A DNA stretch of 64,000 bases. Source: Clostridium sp. 1001271st1 H5 (GTDB lineage: Bacteria > Bacillota > Clostridia > Lachnospirales > Lachnospiraceae). Location: positions 1-64,000 of the forward strand of contig NZ_SPHO01000022.1 of the NCBI RefSeq assembly GCF_005845215.1. The letters are read 5' to 3'. Positions 31,985-41,249 of this stretch are shown piece by piece. The translations under genes and the position numbers were made by a program. The notes under the pieces were generated by a model. That model worked only from the letters and a program-made list of their open reading frames with translations. It did not search any database and was not told where the DNA came from. Position 1 is the first letter of the stretch. Each line of letters opens with the position of its first letter.

Positions 31985-34900
31985 CTATGTTGTTGCCGGA
32001 GTAGGGCTGTCTGTCCGGTTCTGTGCATCCTTCAGCTCATCTATCAGCTTGTAGAGCAGAGGCAAGTCCTTAATCTTGCTTATATCTACAGTGAAGCTAA
32101 TCTGATGGATGGTGGTGCCGCCTTCTTTGCCCCATCTCTCTGATGTGTATGTCTCTTTTGTGGTTGTTGTCTTGCTTTCCTTTTCCTTTCGTACTGATGC
32201 AGCCTTTGAGGTCAAAGCACTTGTGATGTTTGCCCCGGTCTGCTGTACTGTATCACCGCTTTCTTCGTTCTCTCCTTTGACTACGCCTTTGACAATCTCT
32301 GTCATCTGCTTCCACAGTTTGGATAATGGAAGCACCGCTTCAGCTCCGGCTTCTCCTCCTCCCAAGAGGTTCCCTCCCATTGCTCCAAAGATGGTTGCTC
32401 CGTTCAGGATACCGCCTTCCTTGTACCATTGGATGGAGAAGGATGGCAATGAACCTTTTCCGCCGATACCATAAGGTGCCTGTCCACCATTTACACTAAT
32501 ATGTGGCAGCTTCAAGTCCGGAAGCTTCCATGAGAAATTGAAAACTCCTTTGATTTTCTCAATCGTACTGGACACTACAGACCTTGCCGCTTCAAGTTTT
32601 GATGAGAAGGCTGACTTGATACTGTCAAGAACTGAAGAGACCGTATCCTTTGCCGCCTGTATCTTATTGCTTATAGTAGAGCGTATACTCTCAAGCTTCC
32701 CACCTGTCAGATTGTTTATCACGGAGTATGCTGTACTGAAGGTACCCTGTACTCCTGTCATTGTTGCTGCTACAATTCCCTTTATGCCTCCGCCGCTTGA
32801 CTGATATGCAGCCTGCATATTGGAGAGCTGTGTGCTTGCATAGTTCTTAGCTGCTAACATTCCGGATGATACTGCATTTGCCACACCGGACATCTTCTCA
32901 CTGAATTGGTTCTTGATGTTTGTGAGCTTTCCGCCCGTCAGGTTGTCAATGAATGTGAAGCCTGCTGTGTAGTATCCCTTCACGCCTTCTACAGCCGCCG
33001 CTGCTACGCCCTTGATGCCGCCGCCATGTTCTTCATAGGCTGCCTTCATATTGCCAAGCTTTTCCTTCACGGTGTCGGATGCAGCTCCTAAGATATTTCC
33101 AAAGAAGCCCTTCACCGCTTCAAGCCCGTTTTTGATGGTGTCCTTCATCTTCGTTATGGTCTCGGTTGCATCTATGCCGATTGCCGACAATGCACCACCA
33201 ACCACATCCAAAAATCCGGATGCAAACCCACCAAGGAATGAGAGGATGGCATCAAAGCAGTTGAAAAAGAAGTCCTTCAGGTCTCCGACTGCTGCGGATG
33301 CAAAGCCAAGAGCTCCCGAAAAATCGCCCTTGAATAGTGAGACAATCATGTTCACCACATTGGTAACAAAGCTCACCAAACTTGAGAGGGCATTGGTCAA
33401 CGGGGTCAGTGCGGATATAATTCCCTGAATACAACCAACGAAATGACCAAGTGCTACCGTCAGGACTGCACCTAAGACAGCACCTAGTACCTCAAGGATT
33501 GGCTGCACCGCCTGATACAGTTCCATGAACTTCTGACCTAGATTTTGTAGGGCAGGCTTCAATGTCTGCCATGCCTGCATGAAGGATGATTTCACCTGTT
33601 CAAATAGTCCAATCCAAAAGCCACGGAAGGCTTCTGACTTATTCCATAGGACTACAAAGGCGGCTACTAGAGCCACTATTCCGGCTATCACCCACGTTAT
33701 AGGGGAAGCAAGGAAGGCTGTATTCATTCCCAAGGTTGCGGTCTTCACAAGTCCTATAGCGTTCTTTGCTGACAGGAAAAGCTTTCCAAGGCTTCCTATC
33801 ACACCCATCACGCTTCCTGCTATCACAAGGAACACTCCAAGCTTCAGGGCTATGTTCATAATGCTCTGAACCGTTTCCTGATTGTTGCTTATCCACTTGG
33901 AACCCTTCTGTATCAGTCCGCTCACTTTGTCCATGGTATTGTTGACTGCCGGAAGTAGTCCATTTCCAAGTTCCTCCACATTGTTGTGTATCTGTTGCTT
34001 CAGCACTTGGAACTTCTGCTCCGGTGTGTTGTTGATGGCTTCCGCCATCTCCTCCGTCACAGATATTCCGTTTTTCATGCTTCCCTGCAAGTCCTGTATT
34101 CCACTGTCAAGGGTCTCAACATTGTTGTATAAAAGGTCTATAAGGGCAACCGCCTCATCCGTTCCAAAGGCTTCCTTCAGTTCCCTCTTCTCTACTGCAT
34201 CAATGGTCTCCCCATATTTACTCTTCAGCTCTGTCAGGATGTCCGGCATTGATAGTAGCTGATTGTTGGTATCAAGGAAGGTCAGTCCCAACTTCTCTCC
34301 GGCACTGGATGCCTGATTGAGGAAGGACTTATACTTTGTTGCTGCTTCAGAACCGGACATTGTAGTCTGAAGCTGTCCCATTATGGCAAGCTGTTCTTCA
34401 AGTGGGACATTGGCATTTGTAGCTGTGGCTCCTAGTGCTGATATCGCACTTGCCATCTCGGAGCCGGATGTCTTGTAGTTCTTAACTGCTGTTGCAATTC
34501 CGGCGGAGAACATCTCACCAAACTCAAGGTCAGACATATCATCATAAAAACCTTTATAGATACCGTAACCTGTGGCAAATAGTGAGCCCATCTCTTCCGT
34601 TGTTGATTTTGTGGCTTTACCCGTCAGGGCTGCCAGTTGTGTGAACTGTGCCACGCCTTCATCCGTCAAGGATGCTATACCTGATTTAATATCATAGGAT
34701 GCCGTTATGAAGTCCGCTTTGCTTGTTCCTGCCCATGTGTTGGAGAAGCTCTTTGCCGCATCCTCCACCGCCTTCAGGTCTTTCACTCCCAAAGAGGAAA
34801 GCTCTCCAAGTGCGTTCTGTGTATCAAAGGTGGCTGTGACTGTTTTCATGGCAAGCCCGGTGATGGTTCCACCTATTCCTGCCATTGCTACCCCTGCCTT

Positions 34901-35035
34901 CTGCATGGTTCCAAAGGCAGAATTGAGCTTGTCTACACTACCGGATACGCTGCTCTGCACACTGTTCATCTGACCGGAAAGATTATCCACCAAGTTCAGG
35001 ATGACAGACAATTTGTATACTGACTCCATACCCAT
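31985..35035 (-). CDS. Tail tape measure protein
   Basis: This 1016-residue protein has an N-terminal TP901-type tape-measure domain (ALGELSSLGVKDLKAVEDAA..., SASAMGATATNANV-like region). Hydrophobic segments lie near 400-620 (LGVFLVIAGSVMGVIG, ITWVIAGIVALVAAFVVLW). The C-terminus is repetitive: GGIKGVAAAAVEGVKGYYTAGF recurs as GGIKGIVAATMTGVQGTF. Its length sets tail length, roughly 150 nm at 0.15 nm per residue. It follows the tail chaperone pair, as in nearly all long-tailed phages. Confidence 0.95.
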   Translation of the reverse strand: MGMESVYKLSVILNLVDNLSGQMNSVQSSVSGSVDKLNSAFGTMQKAGVAMAGIGGTITGLAMKTVTATFDTQNALGELSSLGVKDLKAVEDAAKSFSNTWAGTSKADFITASYDIKSGIASLTDEGVAQFTQLAALTGKATKSTTEEMGSLFATGYGIYKGFYDDMSDLEFGEMFSAGIATAVKNYKTSGSEMASAISALGATATNANVPLEEQLAIMGQLQTTMSGSEAATKYKSFLNQASSAGEKLGLTFLDTNNQLLSMPDILTELKSKYGETIDAVEKRELKEAFGTDEAVALIDLLYNNVETLDSGIQDLQGSMKNGISVTEEMAEAINNTPEQKFQVLKQQIHNNVEELGNGLLPAVNNTMDKVSGLIQKGSKWISNNQETVQSIMNIALKLGVFLVIAGSVMGVIGSLGKLFLSAKNAIGLVKTATLGMNTAFLASPITWVIAGIVALVAAFVVLWNKSEAFRGFWIGLFEQVKSSFMQAWQTLKPALQNLGQKFMELYQAVQPILEVLGAVLGAVLTVALGHFVGCIQGIISALTPLTNALSSLVSFVTNVVNMIVSLFKGDFSGALGFASAAVGDLKDFFFNCFDAILSFLGGFASGFLDVVGGALSAIGIDATETITKMKDTIKNGLEAVKGFFGNILGAASDTVKEKLGNMKAAYEEHGGGIKGVAAAAVEGVKGYYTAGFTFIDNLTGGKLTNIKNQFSEKMSGVANAVSSGMLAAKNYASTQLSNMQAAYQSSGGGIKGIVAATMTGVQGTFSTAYSVINNLTGGKLESIRSTISNKIQAAKDTVSSVLDSIKSAFSSKLEAARSVVSSTIEKIKGVFNFSWKLPDLKLPHISVNGGQAPYGIGGKGSLPSFSIQWYKEGGILNGATIFGAMGGNLLGGGEAGAEAVLPLSKLWKQMTEIVKGVVKGENEESGDTVQQTGANITSALTSKAASVRKEKESKTTTTKETYTSERWGKEGGTTIHQISFTVDISKIKDLPLLYKLIDELKDAQNRTDSPTPATT

Positions 35036-35050
35036 GCAACCACCTCCCTG

Positions 35051-35078
35051 TTGCTTTTTACTTAAAATGTGATATACT
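35051..35078 (+). promoter_or_regulatory. Antisense promoter between tape measure and tail chaperone genes
   Basis: TTGCTT (35051-35056) and an extended -10 TGATATACT (TATACT at 35073-35078), spaced 16 bases, face against the late operon. Confidence 0.5.
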
Positions 35079-35084
35079 ATTCCT

Positions 35085-35140
35085 TACAAGACCATAGAGG
35101 TGTATCAAGTCCCACAGTTTCCGGCTGTGGGGCTTTTTTA
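35085..35140 (+). ncRNA. Putative small antisense RNA
   Basis: Transcription from the promoter at 35051-35078 would give about 55 nt ending at a hairpin CCCACAG/CTGTGGG (35111-35131) with six T residues. It would be antisense to the leader of the tape measure gene and the end of the chaperone gene. It is predicted only from the promoter plus terminator. Confidence 0.45.
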
Positions 35141-35329
35141 TTCGTCATTACTAAAATTGTCTGCTATTCCTTTTGCTACGCCTGTCTCAATATCTTCAAT
35201 TCTCATCTCTCTTGCACAGTCCGCTTGACCATACAGCTCAAAGAACTCCTCAAAGGTCAGGTCTTCAAAGCTTTCTGGAAGCAGTTCCTTGGGAAGATAG
35301 GTATATATGACCATCTTCCCATAGCTCAC
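35138..35329 (-). CDS. Tail assembly chaperone, -1 frame extension (T part)
   Basis: This is a 63-codon frame (MSYGKMVIYTYLPKELL...). It is continuous, without stop, back to the A6G slippery site of the upstream gene. It is therefore most likely made only as the C-terminal part of a fusion spanning 35138-35757. The overlap and position before the tape measure gene are those of lambda G/GT-type chaperones. It is acidic and small, which fits a chaperone that coats the tape measure protein. Confidence 0.8.
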   Translation of the reverse strand: MSYGKMVIYTYLPKELLPESFEDLTFEEFFELYGQADCAREMRIEDIETGVAKGIADNFSNDE

Positions 35330-35361
35330 AAAGCTGCTCTTGAACCGCTCCTTGGCATCCT

Positions 35362-35757
35362 CTACAGCTTTTTTACTGATGTAGTGTCTGCCAGTCCAAG
35401 CATACGGAGAAGCTTATCTGCAAGGCTGATAGTGATTGCCGGATACTCTTCCACTGTTTCCTTGAGCATGTCTCTCTGCTCATCAATGATGTTGTCAAAA
35501 GCAAAGCTCTTAGATGCCTTTGTCACAGAGTTGGACATGGTCTTCACATATCTGTCATAGGATGCTGCCTTCGGCTTCTTGAAGAGGAATGTGAACTCAT
35601 CCTCTGTCTCATCATCCACCTGTACCGTTGTTACTACCGTGTAGACCTTCTCATCTGAAGCTGCATATTTCTTCTTCAGGCTCTCCACATCTGTCCTCTT
35701 CTCTGCATCAGCAGCCTTTCCTGCATTGAGGAGCTGCTCTTCTCTTGTATCATTCAT
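35362..35757 (-). CDS. Tail assembly chaperone, zero frame (G part)
   Basis: This 131-residue, mostly helical, acidic protein is similar in layout to XkdN-type tail chaperones. It ends VKKL at a stop immediately after the slippery heptamer A AAA AAG (35368-35374). It binds the tape measure protein during tail assembly. The 0-frame product should be much more abundant than the fusion. Confidence 0.85.
   Translation of the reverse strand: MNDTREEQLLNAGKAADAEKRTDVESLKKKYAASDEKVYTVVTTVQVDDETEDEFTFLFKKPKAASYDRYVKTMSNSVTKASKSFAFDNIIDEQRDMLKETVEEYPAITISLADKLLRMLGLADTTSVKKL
35368..35374 (-). other. Programmed -1 frameshift site A AAA AAG
   Basis: In the zero frame the codons are GTA AAA AAG CTG TAG, so AAA and AAG sit in the P and A sites. 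A -1 slip reads GCT GTA GAG and enters the downstream open frame ending at 35138. This is a canonical slippery heptamer, six bases upstream of the stop codon. Confidence 0.82.
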
Positions 35758-35796
35758 GGTTTATACCTCCGTTTTTGTCATTTATTTTGTTATTAG

Positions 35797-36243
35797 TTAC
35801 GCATCAAGACCATTGATTTTGATGCCGCCCATGGCGATACCATCAAGGTCTACCTTCATGGACTTATCTCCCTGTGCCGCCTTGAAGCTACGCTTCGACA
35901 GCACAATGTTGGTCAGTACATCCGTACAGGTTGCAGCTCCTTCGTCTGCATAGTTCACTACAATCTTCGGGATAACATACTTGTAGAAGTTCTTATATCC
36001 CTTGGACTGGATGACCCTGCACATCTCATTGAAGTCCTCACGGAGCAAGGAAAGCTTGACGGAGTTTTTCTGATTTCCGGTACCATAACCTCTAATCTTT
36101 CCGCCCCTGCCATAGATAGGCTCACTCTCCTGCTCATCGTCATAGGAGATTTCCATGGGTTCCATGTTTTCCATGCCGGAAGCTGTGATTGTCACGCTTG
36201 ACCAGTCATAGACTTTTCCGTTGATTAACTGCTTATTTGCCAT
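35797..36243 (-). CDS. Tail tube protein (XkdM-like)
   Basis: This 148-residue protein matches the XkdM/DUF2001 tail-core family of myoviruses: an INGKVYDWSSVTI start, a central RGGKIRGYGTGNQKNSVKLSL, and a VNYADEGAATCTDVLTNI beta region. It lies immediately after the sheath gene and forms the inner tube through which DNA passes. Confidence 0.88.
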   Translation of the reverse strand: MANKQLINGKVYDWSSVTITASGMENMEPMEISYDDEQESEPIYGRGGKIRGYGTGNQKNSVKLSLLREDFNEMCRVIQSKGYKNFYKYVIPKIVVNYADEGAATCTDVLTNIVLSKRSFKAAQGDKSMKVDLDGIAMGGIKINGLDA

Positions 36244-36260
36244 CTGTATCTACCTCCTTC

Positions 36261-37679
36261 CTAAGATGCTGCATAAGGGTTCTCTACTGCAAAGGTGAGG
36301 TTCATCTCCCTCACATGTCCCATAGGTACATAAGTGATATTGATGTCAAGCTTCTCATCCACAAGGATGTTGAGGTTCTCCGTGTCAATGGTCACGCTTC
36401 CGGAGCTGATGACTTTATCACGGACTGCATCTTCCACAGGTGTATTGAGCTGCTCCTGAATGTTTGTGATGCTTGTCTCAATATCTCCGGGGTCAACCTC
36501 CACCTGAAGCTCATCAAGTGCCTTTGCCCTGACAGCCTTGACAAGTCTGTTCGACACCCTGACATCTTCAGCATAGGAGTAGTCACTACCTTCAGGTGAC
36601 ATCATATTTGCAGAGGTCACATAGTAGTCTTCCTTGCCAATGTACTGCCTGATGGTCACATACTTTGCCTTGTCCAAGGTCTCAATATAGTCCTCAATTC
36701 CTTCAGGAAGGAGCTTGAGAAGCTTTGCTTCAGAGATAGGGAAGCTCTTCACCTCTCCAATGCTCTGTGACTCTTTGGCTCTTCCATAGAGTCCGGTCAC
36801 AATTCCTGCATTGTTGATGTCCTGAACCCTTCCATCCATTCTCTGATAACGGGAATTGCTACATACAACCTGCATGTAGATATTGTTGATGCCCTTCCGT
36901 TCCTCAAGCATTGCGTTCACATAATCCTCAAGGCTCTCATCTGCCTTCTTTCCTCTTGCCTCACAGACAAAGAACAGAGGTCTCTTGTACTTAGTCAGGA
37001 AGTCATTGGCAATCGTACACAGAGAAGCCCACAAAGCCTTGGATGATACTCCAACGATATGAACAAACTCAAACATAAGAGGGCTGTTGATGAGGCTCTC
37101 AACCGCACTGATTACTGACTCATTGCTCATAGCCGGTGATGTGGTGGAGAATGTGAAACGGTCTCCCTCCATAAAGCTGTCACCGCCTTCTGCATCCGTG
37201 AACTTTGCAGTCAGTCCGGTAGTTGCCAGTTCTGCCTCTCCGGTGATAGGTATTGTCATTTCCTCTGTGAAGGTATTTCCTCCATCCAATGAGTATCTGA
37301 AGCTTCCCTCATTGCACTCTCCGGCATCCATTACCTCAACCACAATGTCATAGGCATTGTTAGGGCTTCCCTTTACCTCAAAGGTACCGTATCCCTTTTG
37401 GTCTTCCGTGATTTTTCCAATGGTTCCGGCTGTCCCTGCTTTCACCGGGATGCAATAGATTGAGGATGCTCCCCACTCAACCGCATCAATGCAGGCATCA
37501 GCAAGAGGTGTGTTGCCAACCTTCTCCTTGATTTTCTTGGCGTTCATTGTGCCACTAATCAGGATAGGTGACTTGCTTTCCACATTGGAAATGCCGATTT
37601 TGATTGATGTCCCGGTACCCGTGGAGCTGCTTCTCCCAAGGTTCCCGTCTTCGACTTTTACATTTACATCTCCAAACAT
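36261..37679 (-). CDS. Contractile tail sheath protein (XkdK-like)
   Basis: This 472-residue sheath protein has an N-terminal FGDVNVKVEDGNLG region. The family core DAVEWGASSIYCIPV is followed by the C-terminal MNLTFAVENPYAAS domain, which ends the protein. The sheath gene sits just upstream of the tube gene. It proves a contractile (Myo-type) tail, as in Mu itself. Confidence 0.92.
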   Translation of the reverse strand: MFGDVNVKVEDGNLGRSSSTGTGTSIKIGISNVESKSPILISGTMNAKKIKEKVGNTPLADACIDAVEWGASSIYCIPVKAGTAGTIGKITEDQKGYGTFEVKGSPNNAYDIVVEVMDAGECNEGSFRYSLDGGNTFTEEMTIPITGEAELATTGLTAKFTDAEGGDSFMEGDRFTFSTTSPAMSNESVISAVESLINSPLMFEFVHIVGVSSKALWASLCTIANDFLTKYKRPLFFVCEARGKKADESLEDYVNAMLEERKGINNIYMQVVCSNSRYQRMDGRVQDINNAGIVTGLYGRAKESQSIGEVKSFPISEAKLLKLLPEGIEDYIETLDKAKYVTIRQYIGKEDYYVTSANMMSPEGSDYSYAEDVRVSNRLVKAVRAKALDELQVEVDPGDIETSITNIQEQLNTPVEDAVRDKVISSGSVTIDTENLNILVDEKLDINITYVPMGHVREMNLTFAVENPYAAS

Positions 37680-37891
37680 TATCCCTTTGCCTCCTTGTCT
37701 TTCTTACTCCCGTCAACCGGGGCTTTCCGGAAGGCTTCACAGGCTTCTTTGAACTCTTTCTCTTCCACCTGTCTTCCACTCTTCCATCCGTTTGCTGCCT
37801 TCGTTCCTTCAAACACCGCATCAGATACACCAAGTTTCTGCTTGAGTTCCTCAATGCTCATTAAGGATGCAGCCTGTTTTGTTTCTGCCAT
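37679..37891 (-). CDS. Small hypothetical phage protein
   Basis: This 70-residue charged protein (MAETKQAASLMSIEELKQKLGV...) is rich in Lys/Glu. It overlaps the sheath start by one base and lies between the tail-terminator-like gene and the sheath gene, where Mu encodes gp38. The function is unknown. Confidence 0.6.
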   Translation of the reverse strand: MAETKQAASLMSIEELKQKLGVSDAVFEGTKAANGWKSGRQVEEKEFKEACEAFRKAPVDGSKKDKEAKG

Positions 37892-37903
37892 GATTATTCC
37901 TCC

Positions 37904-38377
37904 TTATCCGACAGAGCCAATGTCCATTGGCTTAATGTCTCTATCTTGATAGATACCGCCTTCAAAAGTGATGTCGAACTGTACCGCTACTTTCGCCTTC
38001 AGGATACTGTCACCCTCTTCTACCCAGTCCGCTTCACCTACCACGATATTCACCCAGTTACCATCCACATCAATTCCCTTCTTCAGGTTTCGGAGAAAGT
38101 TCTCAAGGATTTCCTCCACCTTCTCCTCTGATGTGTCCGCTATCACTATATGGAGTGATGTGCTCCTGTCCCACAGCTTCACTCTACGCTTCCGCTGCCC
38201 CTCTTGGTCTATGTATGTTTTTTTTGAGCCGGAGCGTGCGAATGTCTCACCGTTTCGCAATACTGCACCAACGTGGACTTCGTTTCCTGCCTTCAGCTTT
38301 TTCATATTGGTGTAGACCTGACTCTTGATGCCGGAGCTCTTCAGCGTTTCTATTAAGTAGTTCCTTTCCTTTACCAT
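37904..38377 (-). CDS. Tail terminator-like protein (Mu gp37 position)
   Basis: This 157-residue protein has a DRSTSLHIVIADTSEEKVEEILENFLRNL core and VAVQFDITFEGGIYQD strands near the end. That resembles head-tail or tail terminator folds (Mu gp37/DUF1834 region). The assignment rests on position between the virion morphogenesis gene and the sheath gene. Confidence 0.55.
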   Translation of the reverse strand: MVKERNYLIETLKSSGIKSQVYTNMKKLKAGNEVHVGAVLRNGETFARSGSKKTYIDQEGQRKRRVKLWDRSTSLHIVIADTSEEKVEEILENFLRNLKKGIDVDGNWVNIVVGEADWVEEGDSILKAKVAVQFDITFEGGIYQDRDIKPMDIGSVG

Positions 38378-38380
38378 GTC

Positions 38381-38869
38381 CTACTCCTCAAAAATTTCCT
38401 CCAAGGTGTCCTTGATGTCCTGCTCATCCTCTTCACTGATACCCAAGAACGGTCTTGGTGGTATGCTTACTTTGACAGAGGCTACTCTCTTCCATTGTCC
38501 ACCAATCTTGAATGTGAGGTACTTTTTATTCTTTGCTCTTATTGTCCGCTCATCACCAAATTGGTGTGTGGCAGCCCTGATGTCATTGGTACCTACTGCA
38601 AGTCCACTGTCACTCACTTCTGACCGGATGCTTGTTTTGAGCTGTGTGGTCTTGGTGAGCGTCTTGCCGCCTTCCTCCTGTGCCCGGATGGATGGCTTCC
38701 AACTTGTACCTTCCGGAGTCTTCTCCTCCGTGAAGCGTTCCACTGTGGAAGTCCTCAATCCTTCCGCTATGGAGTTCAGAACCCCACGGGTCTCAAGGTG
38801 GCTCAATCGGTTCAGGCGTTGGAGCAGCTCATCAGTATCTCCGGACATCTCTGCCCTGATTGACGACAT
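38381..38869 (-). CDS. Phage virion morphogenesis protein (Mu gpG family)
   Basis: This 162-residue protein belongs to the Phage_tail_S/virion morphogenesis family. It has an N-terminal helical SGDTDELLQRLNRLSHLE, then the family core GTSWKPSIRAQEEGGKTL...RSEVSDSGLAVGTN and a HQFG box. It is thought to complete tail or head-tail joining, as Mu gpG does. Confidence 0.88.
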   Translation of the reverse strand: MSSIRAEMSGDTDELLQRLNRLSHLETRGVLNSIAEGLRTSTVERFTEEKTPEGTSWKPSIRAQEEGGKTLTKTTQLKTSIRSEVSDSGLAVGTNDIRAATHQFGDERTIRAKNKKYLTFKIGGQWKRVASVKVSIPPRPFLGISEEDEQDIKDTLEEIFEE

Positions 38870-38873
38870 CCCA

Positions 38874-39335
38874 TCACCATCCTCTCATACTGTCCCTTGA
38901 GAACACCCTGCCTGAAGACTTCATCTTGAAGCCATTGGCTGCTTCGCTGCTTCCTCCTTTTTCCTCAACGCCTATGCTTATGATGCCCTTTGCCACATCA
39001 AGCAGAAACTTGATGGCTGCGTTGTATCGGTTCAGGAAGGTCTTCTCCCGGTCACTCTCATCTATACCTGTCCTTGATACAAGGTTGTATACAGATATGT
39101 CTTTTGCAAATTTGTTGATGACCTGTGGTGTCTTAGTGAAGGGAACTCTGTACCGTTTGGCAAGGTACCCGTCAATCTCGGCACAAGCATCAGATATAGC
39201 AGACTCACATAGTGTTGCAATCTTAGCTTCACGCTCCTGCTCATCTTCTATGTACTCATCTCCAATGATGACATTCTTCATATCATCCTTTATCATTTCA
39301 AGAACCTCTCCAACAGTACAGTACATTCCAATCAC
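38874..39335 (-). CDS. Mu gp36-like (DUF1320) head-tail connector
   Basis: This 153-residue protein fits DUF1320: an MYCTVGEVLEMIKDD start, the CESAISDACAEIDGYLAKRYRVPF centre, and VINKFAKDISVYNLVSR. It directly follows the major capsid gene and is the probable head-completion protein. Confidence 0.9.
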   Translation of the reverse strand: MIGMYCTVGEVLEMIKDDMKNVIIGDEYIEDEQEREAKIATLCESAISDACAEIDGYLAKRYRVPFTKTPQVINKFAKDISVYNLVSRTGIDESDREKTFLNRYNAAIKFLLDVAKGIISIGVEEKGGSSEAANGFKMKSSGRVFSRDSMRGW

Positions 39336-39342
39336 CTACTTC

Positions 39343-40245
39343 TTATCCCTGTGCCTGTGCTTCTACTTCTCCGGTAGAGCCATACGCCATCTGCCAAAAA
39401 CCATATCCTGCATTGCTTCTTCCATCAGCTCCATACAGGTACTCATCCAACATGAAGACATTCTCATCAGTGTCTCTTGTTAAGGATGTGAACTTGATTT
39501 TCTTTCTAAGCTGATAGATGAAAGGCTTCAGGAAGCGGTTGGTGCAAAGAAGGAACCAATACTCCGGATGCTCTGCAAGGGCAGGCTCTACATGAAGCTT
39601 TGCTGTTCCCTTCAGCACGTTTGTGGTACCGTCAATCTGGTCTGCTTCCAAGATGAGCCTTGCTGTCTCCTCCAATGCCGGAGGTACAACCAAAAGGTCA
39701 GGCACAAGCTTCAGGCTCTTGCCCTTATCTCCCTTGATGCTCATAATGGAGCTTCTTCCTTCCATGTAGGACTCCCTTGACAGCTTCTTATTGCTTCTGT
39801 TGCTGTAGGTCGCATCACCTACCTTGTGGGCTGTATTAAAGAATGAAAGCCCGTCATAGCACTTCTCATTGAAGCCGCTCATCATAGCACCAAAGACAAG
39901 CTCATCCGGCTGCAATGCAGCAGCTTCTCCCATGTTGGAGAAGAGAGGAGTATACACTCCATACTTGTCATCCTCAATGTCATCTCTCGGTACACCAATG
40001 GTCATCTCAAACTTTTTGTTCTTGATGAGGTAGTCATAAGCAGCAAGAGCCTGTACTTCTCTCTCACCAATCCACTCTCTCATGCCCGGCATCTGACCAA
40101 GCCACTTGTAATCCTGCTCTCCTGTGGTGCTCGGTACCACAGTTGCAACCTTCTGATAATTGGACTGTGTGGTATCAAAGCTCTTGTTGAAAGCTGTTGA
40201 GTATCCCACTGTAAGTCCGTGTAAATTTGCCTGATTAACAATCAT
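39343..40245 (-). CDS. Mu-like major head protein (gpT)
   Basis: This 300-residue capsid protein is of the Mu gpT family. It starts MIVNQANLHGLTVGYSTAFNK, contains GVPRDDIEDDKYGVYTPLFSNMGEAAA, LVVPPALEETARLIL, and ends DGRSNAGYGFWQMAYGS. It forms the icosahedral shell and is cut or assembled with the help of the gpI/Z products upstream. Confidence 0.95.
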   Translation of the reverse strand: MIVNQANLHGLTVGYSTAFNKSFDTTQSNYQKVATVVPSTTGEQDYKWLGQMPGMREWIGEREVQALAAYDYLIKNKKFEMTIGVPRDDIEDDKYGVYTPLFSNMGEAAALQPDELVFGAMMSGFNEKCYDGLSFFNTAHKVGDATYSNRSNKKLSRESYMEGRSSIMSIKGDKGKSLKLVPDLLVVPPALEETARLILEADQIDGTTNVLKGTAKLHVEPALAEHPEYWFLLCTNRFLKPFIYQLRKKIKFTSLTRDTDENVFMLDEYLYGADGRSNAGYGFWQMAYGSTGEVEAQAQG

Positions 40246-40259
40246 GTTTCATGTCCTCC

Positions 40260-40649
40260 TTATACCTGTGTTATGTCTACGGTAACGCCATCATCATCTA
40301 CCTCTAAGATGGTGCCTGCTACACTTGAGCCATCCGCTGTGATGGTCACTGTCTTCTCATCCTTGATGTAGCACTTCTTCAGGATGTCAGTCTCTTTGAT
40401 GGTTCCATCATTCTCCCATACGAATGTCCCACGCTTCACACTGACAGTCTGCTCACCATCTGCCCCGTTACGGTTGTCACAATATCTCTGCACACATCCG
40501 GCAATCAGGAGCCCGGCGGAAGCAGTTGCCTCTACTGCATAACCATCTGAATTGATGGCTGCCATTGTTGCCTCTGTCAGTTCTGCTCCTCCCTTGACAG
40601 GGATGTTGAGCATCCGGTTCCCGGTTCTCTCGTTTCCTGCTCTGTTCAT
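40260..40649 (-). CDS. Capsid-associated small protein (decoration-like)
   Basis: This 129-residue protein is rich in Gly, Val and Thr, with beta strands (RGTFVWENDGTIKET, VAGTILEVDDDGVTVDITQV). It lies between the protease/scaffold gene and the major head gene, where head decoration proteins (DUF2190-like) are found. The family match is weak. Confidence 0.6.
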   Translation of the reverse strand: MNRAGNERTGNRMLNIPVKGGAELTEATMAAINSDGYAVEATASAGLLIAGCVQRYCDNRNGADGEQTVSVKRGTFVWENDGTIKETDILKKCYIKDEKTVTITADGSSVAGTILEVDDDGVTVDITQV

Positions 40650-40652
40650 CTC

Positions 40653-41249
40653 TTAGTCCTCCTTCTTGTTGTACTTCTTAACATCCTCCATGGATACTCC
40701 CATGTTCTTGAGGATGGCTACATCCACCTCATCAGAGTTGGAAGCTGCCGGAGCATCCTTCAGGTCAAGCTTGCCCTGCGGAACTACTACAGGAGCCTTG
40801 TCCACAAAGCCCTTGAAGCCTTCCATATCCTTCAGGGCGTATGACTTAGCCCATTCAGACTGTGCGGCTGTGATTTTTCCTGCCTTCAATGCCTTCTGAA
40901 CCTCCTCATCTGCATCTCTTTCAGCCATACGCTGCTTGAGTGCAAGGAGTTCAGCCTGTGTATCCGGTGCTCCTGCCTTCAGAGCCATGATGGAAGCTGC
41001 CACATCCTCGGTCTTGGCATCCGCCTTCAGTCCAAGCATGGAAAGGATGGTGCTGTTTGCCACCATGTCAGCCCCTTCAGGCTTCGGTTCACCATCTCCC
41101 GGCTTCCCATCTCCTTCACCCGGCTTCTTTCCATCCATTTCTTTGAGCTTCTCTGCTGCTTTTGCAGCATCCTCAACCGCTTTCTTGATTTCCTCTTCCG
41201 TTGCGGTCTCCGGAAGTCCTAATGCCTTTGCAAGTTCCTTTAAGTCCAT
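40653..41249 (-). CDS. Nested scaffold protein (gpZ-like) from an internal start
   Basis: An ATG at 41249, inside the protease gene and in frame, has its own GGAGG seven bases upstream. It would make a 198-residue, highly charged, Ala/Glu/Lys-rich helical protein with a GEGDGKPGDGEPKPEG linker. Mu itself makes its scaffold gpZ from an internal start of gene I in the same way. Confidence 0.75.
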   Translation of the reverse strand: MDLKELAKALGLPETATEEEIKKAVEDAAKAAEKLKEMDGKKPGEGDGKPGDGEPKPEGADMVANSTILSMLGLKADAKTEDVAASIMALKAGAPDTQAELLALKQRMAERDADEEVQKALKAGKITAAQSEWAKSYALKDMEGFKGFVDKAPVVVPQGKLDLKDAPAASNSDEVDVAILKNMGVSMEDVKKYNKKED

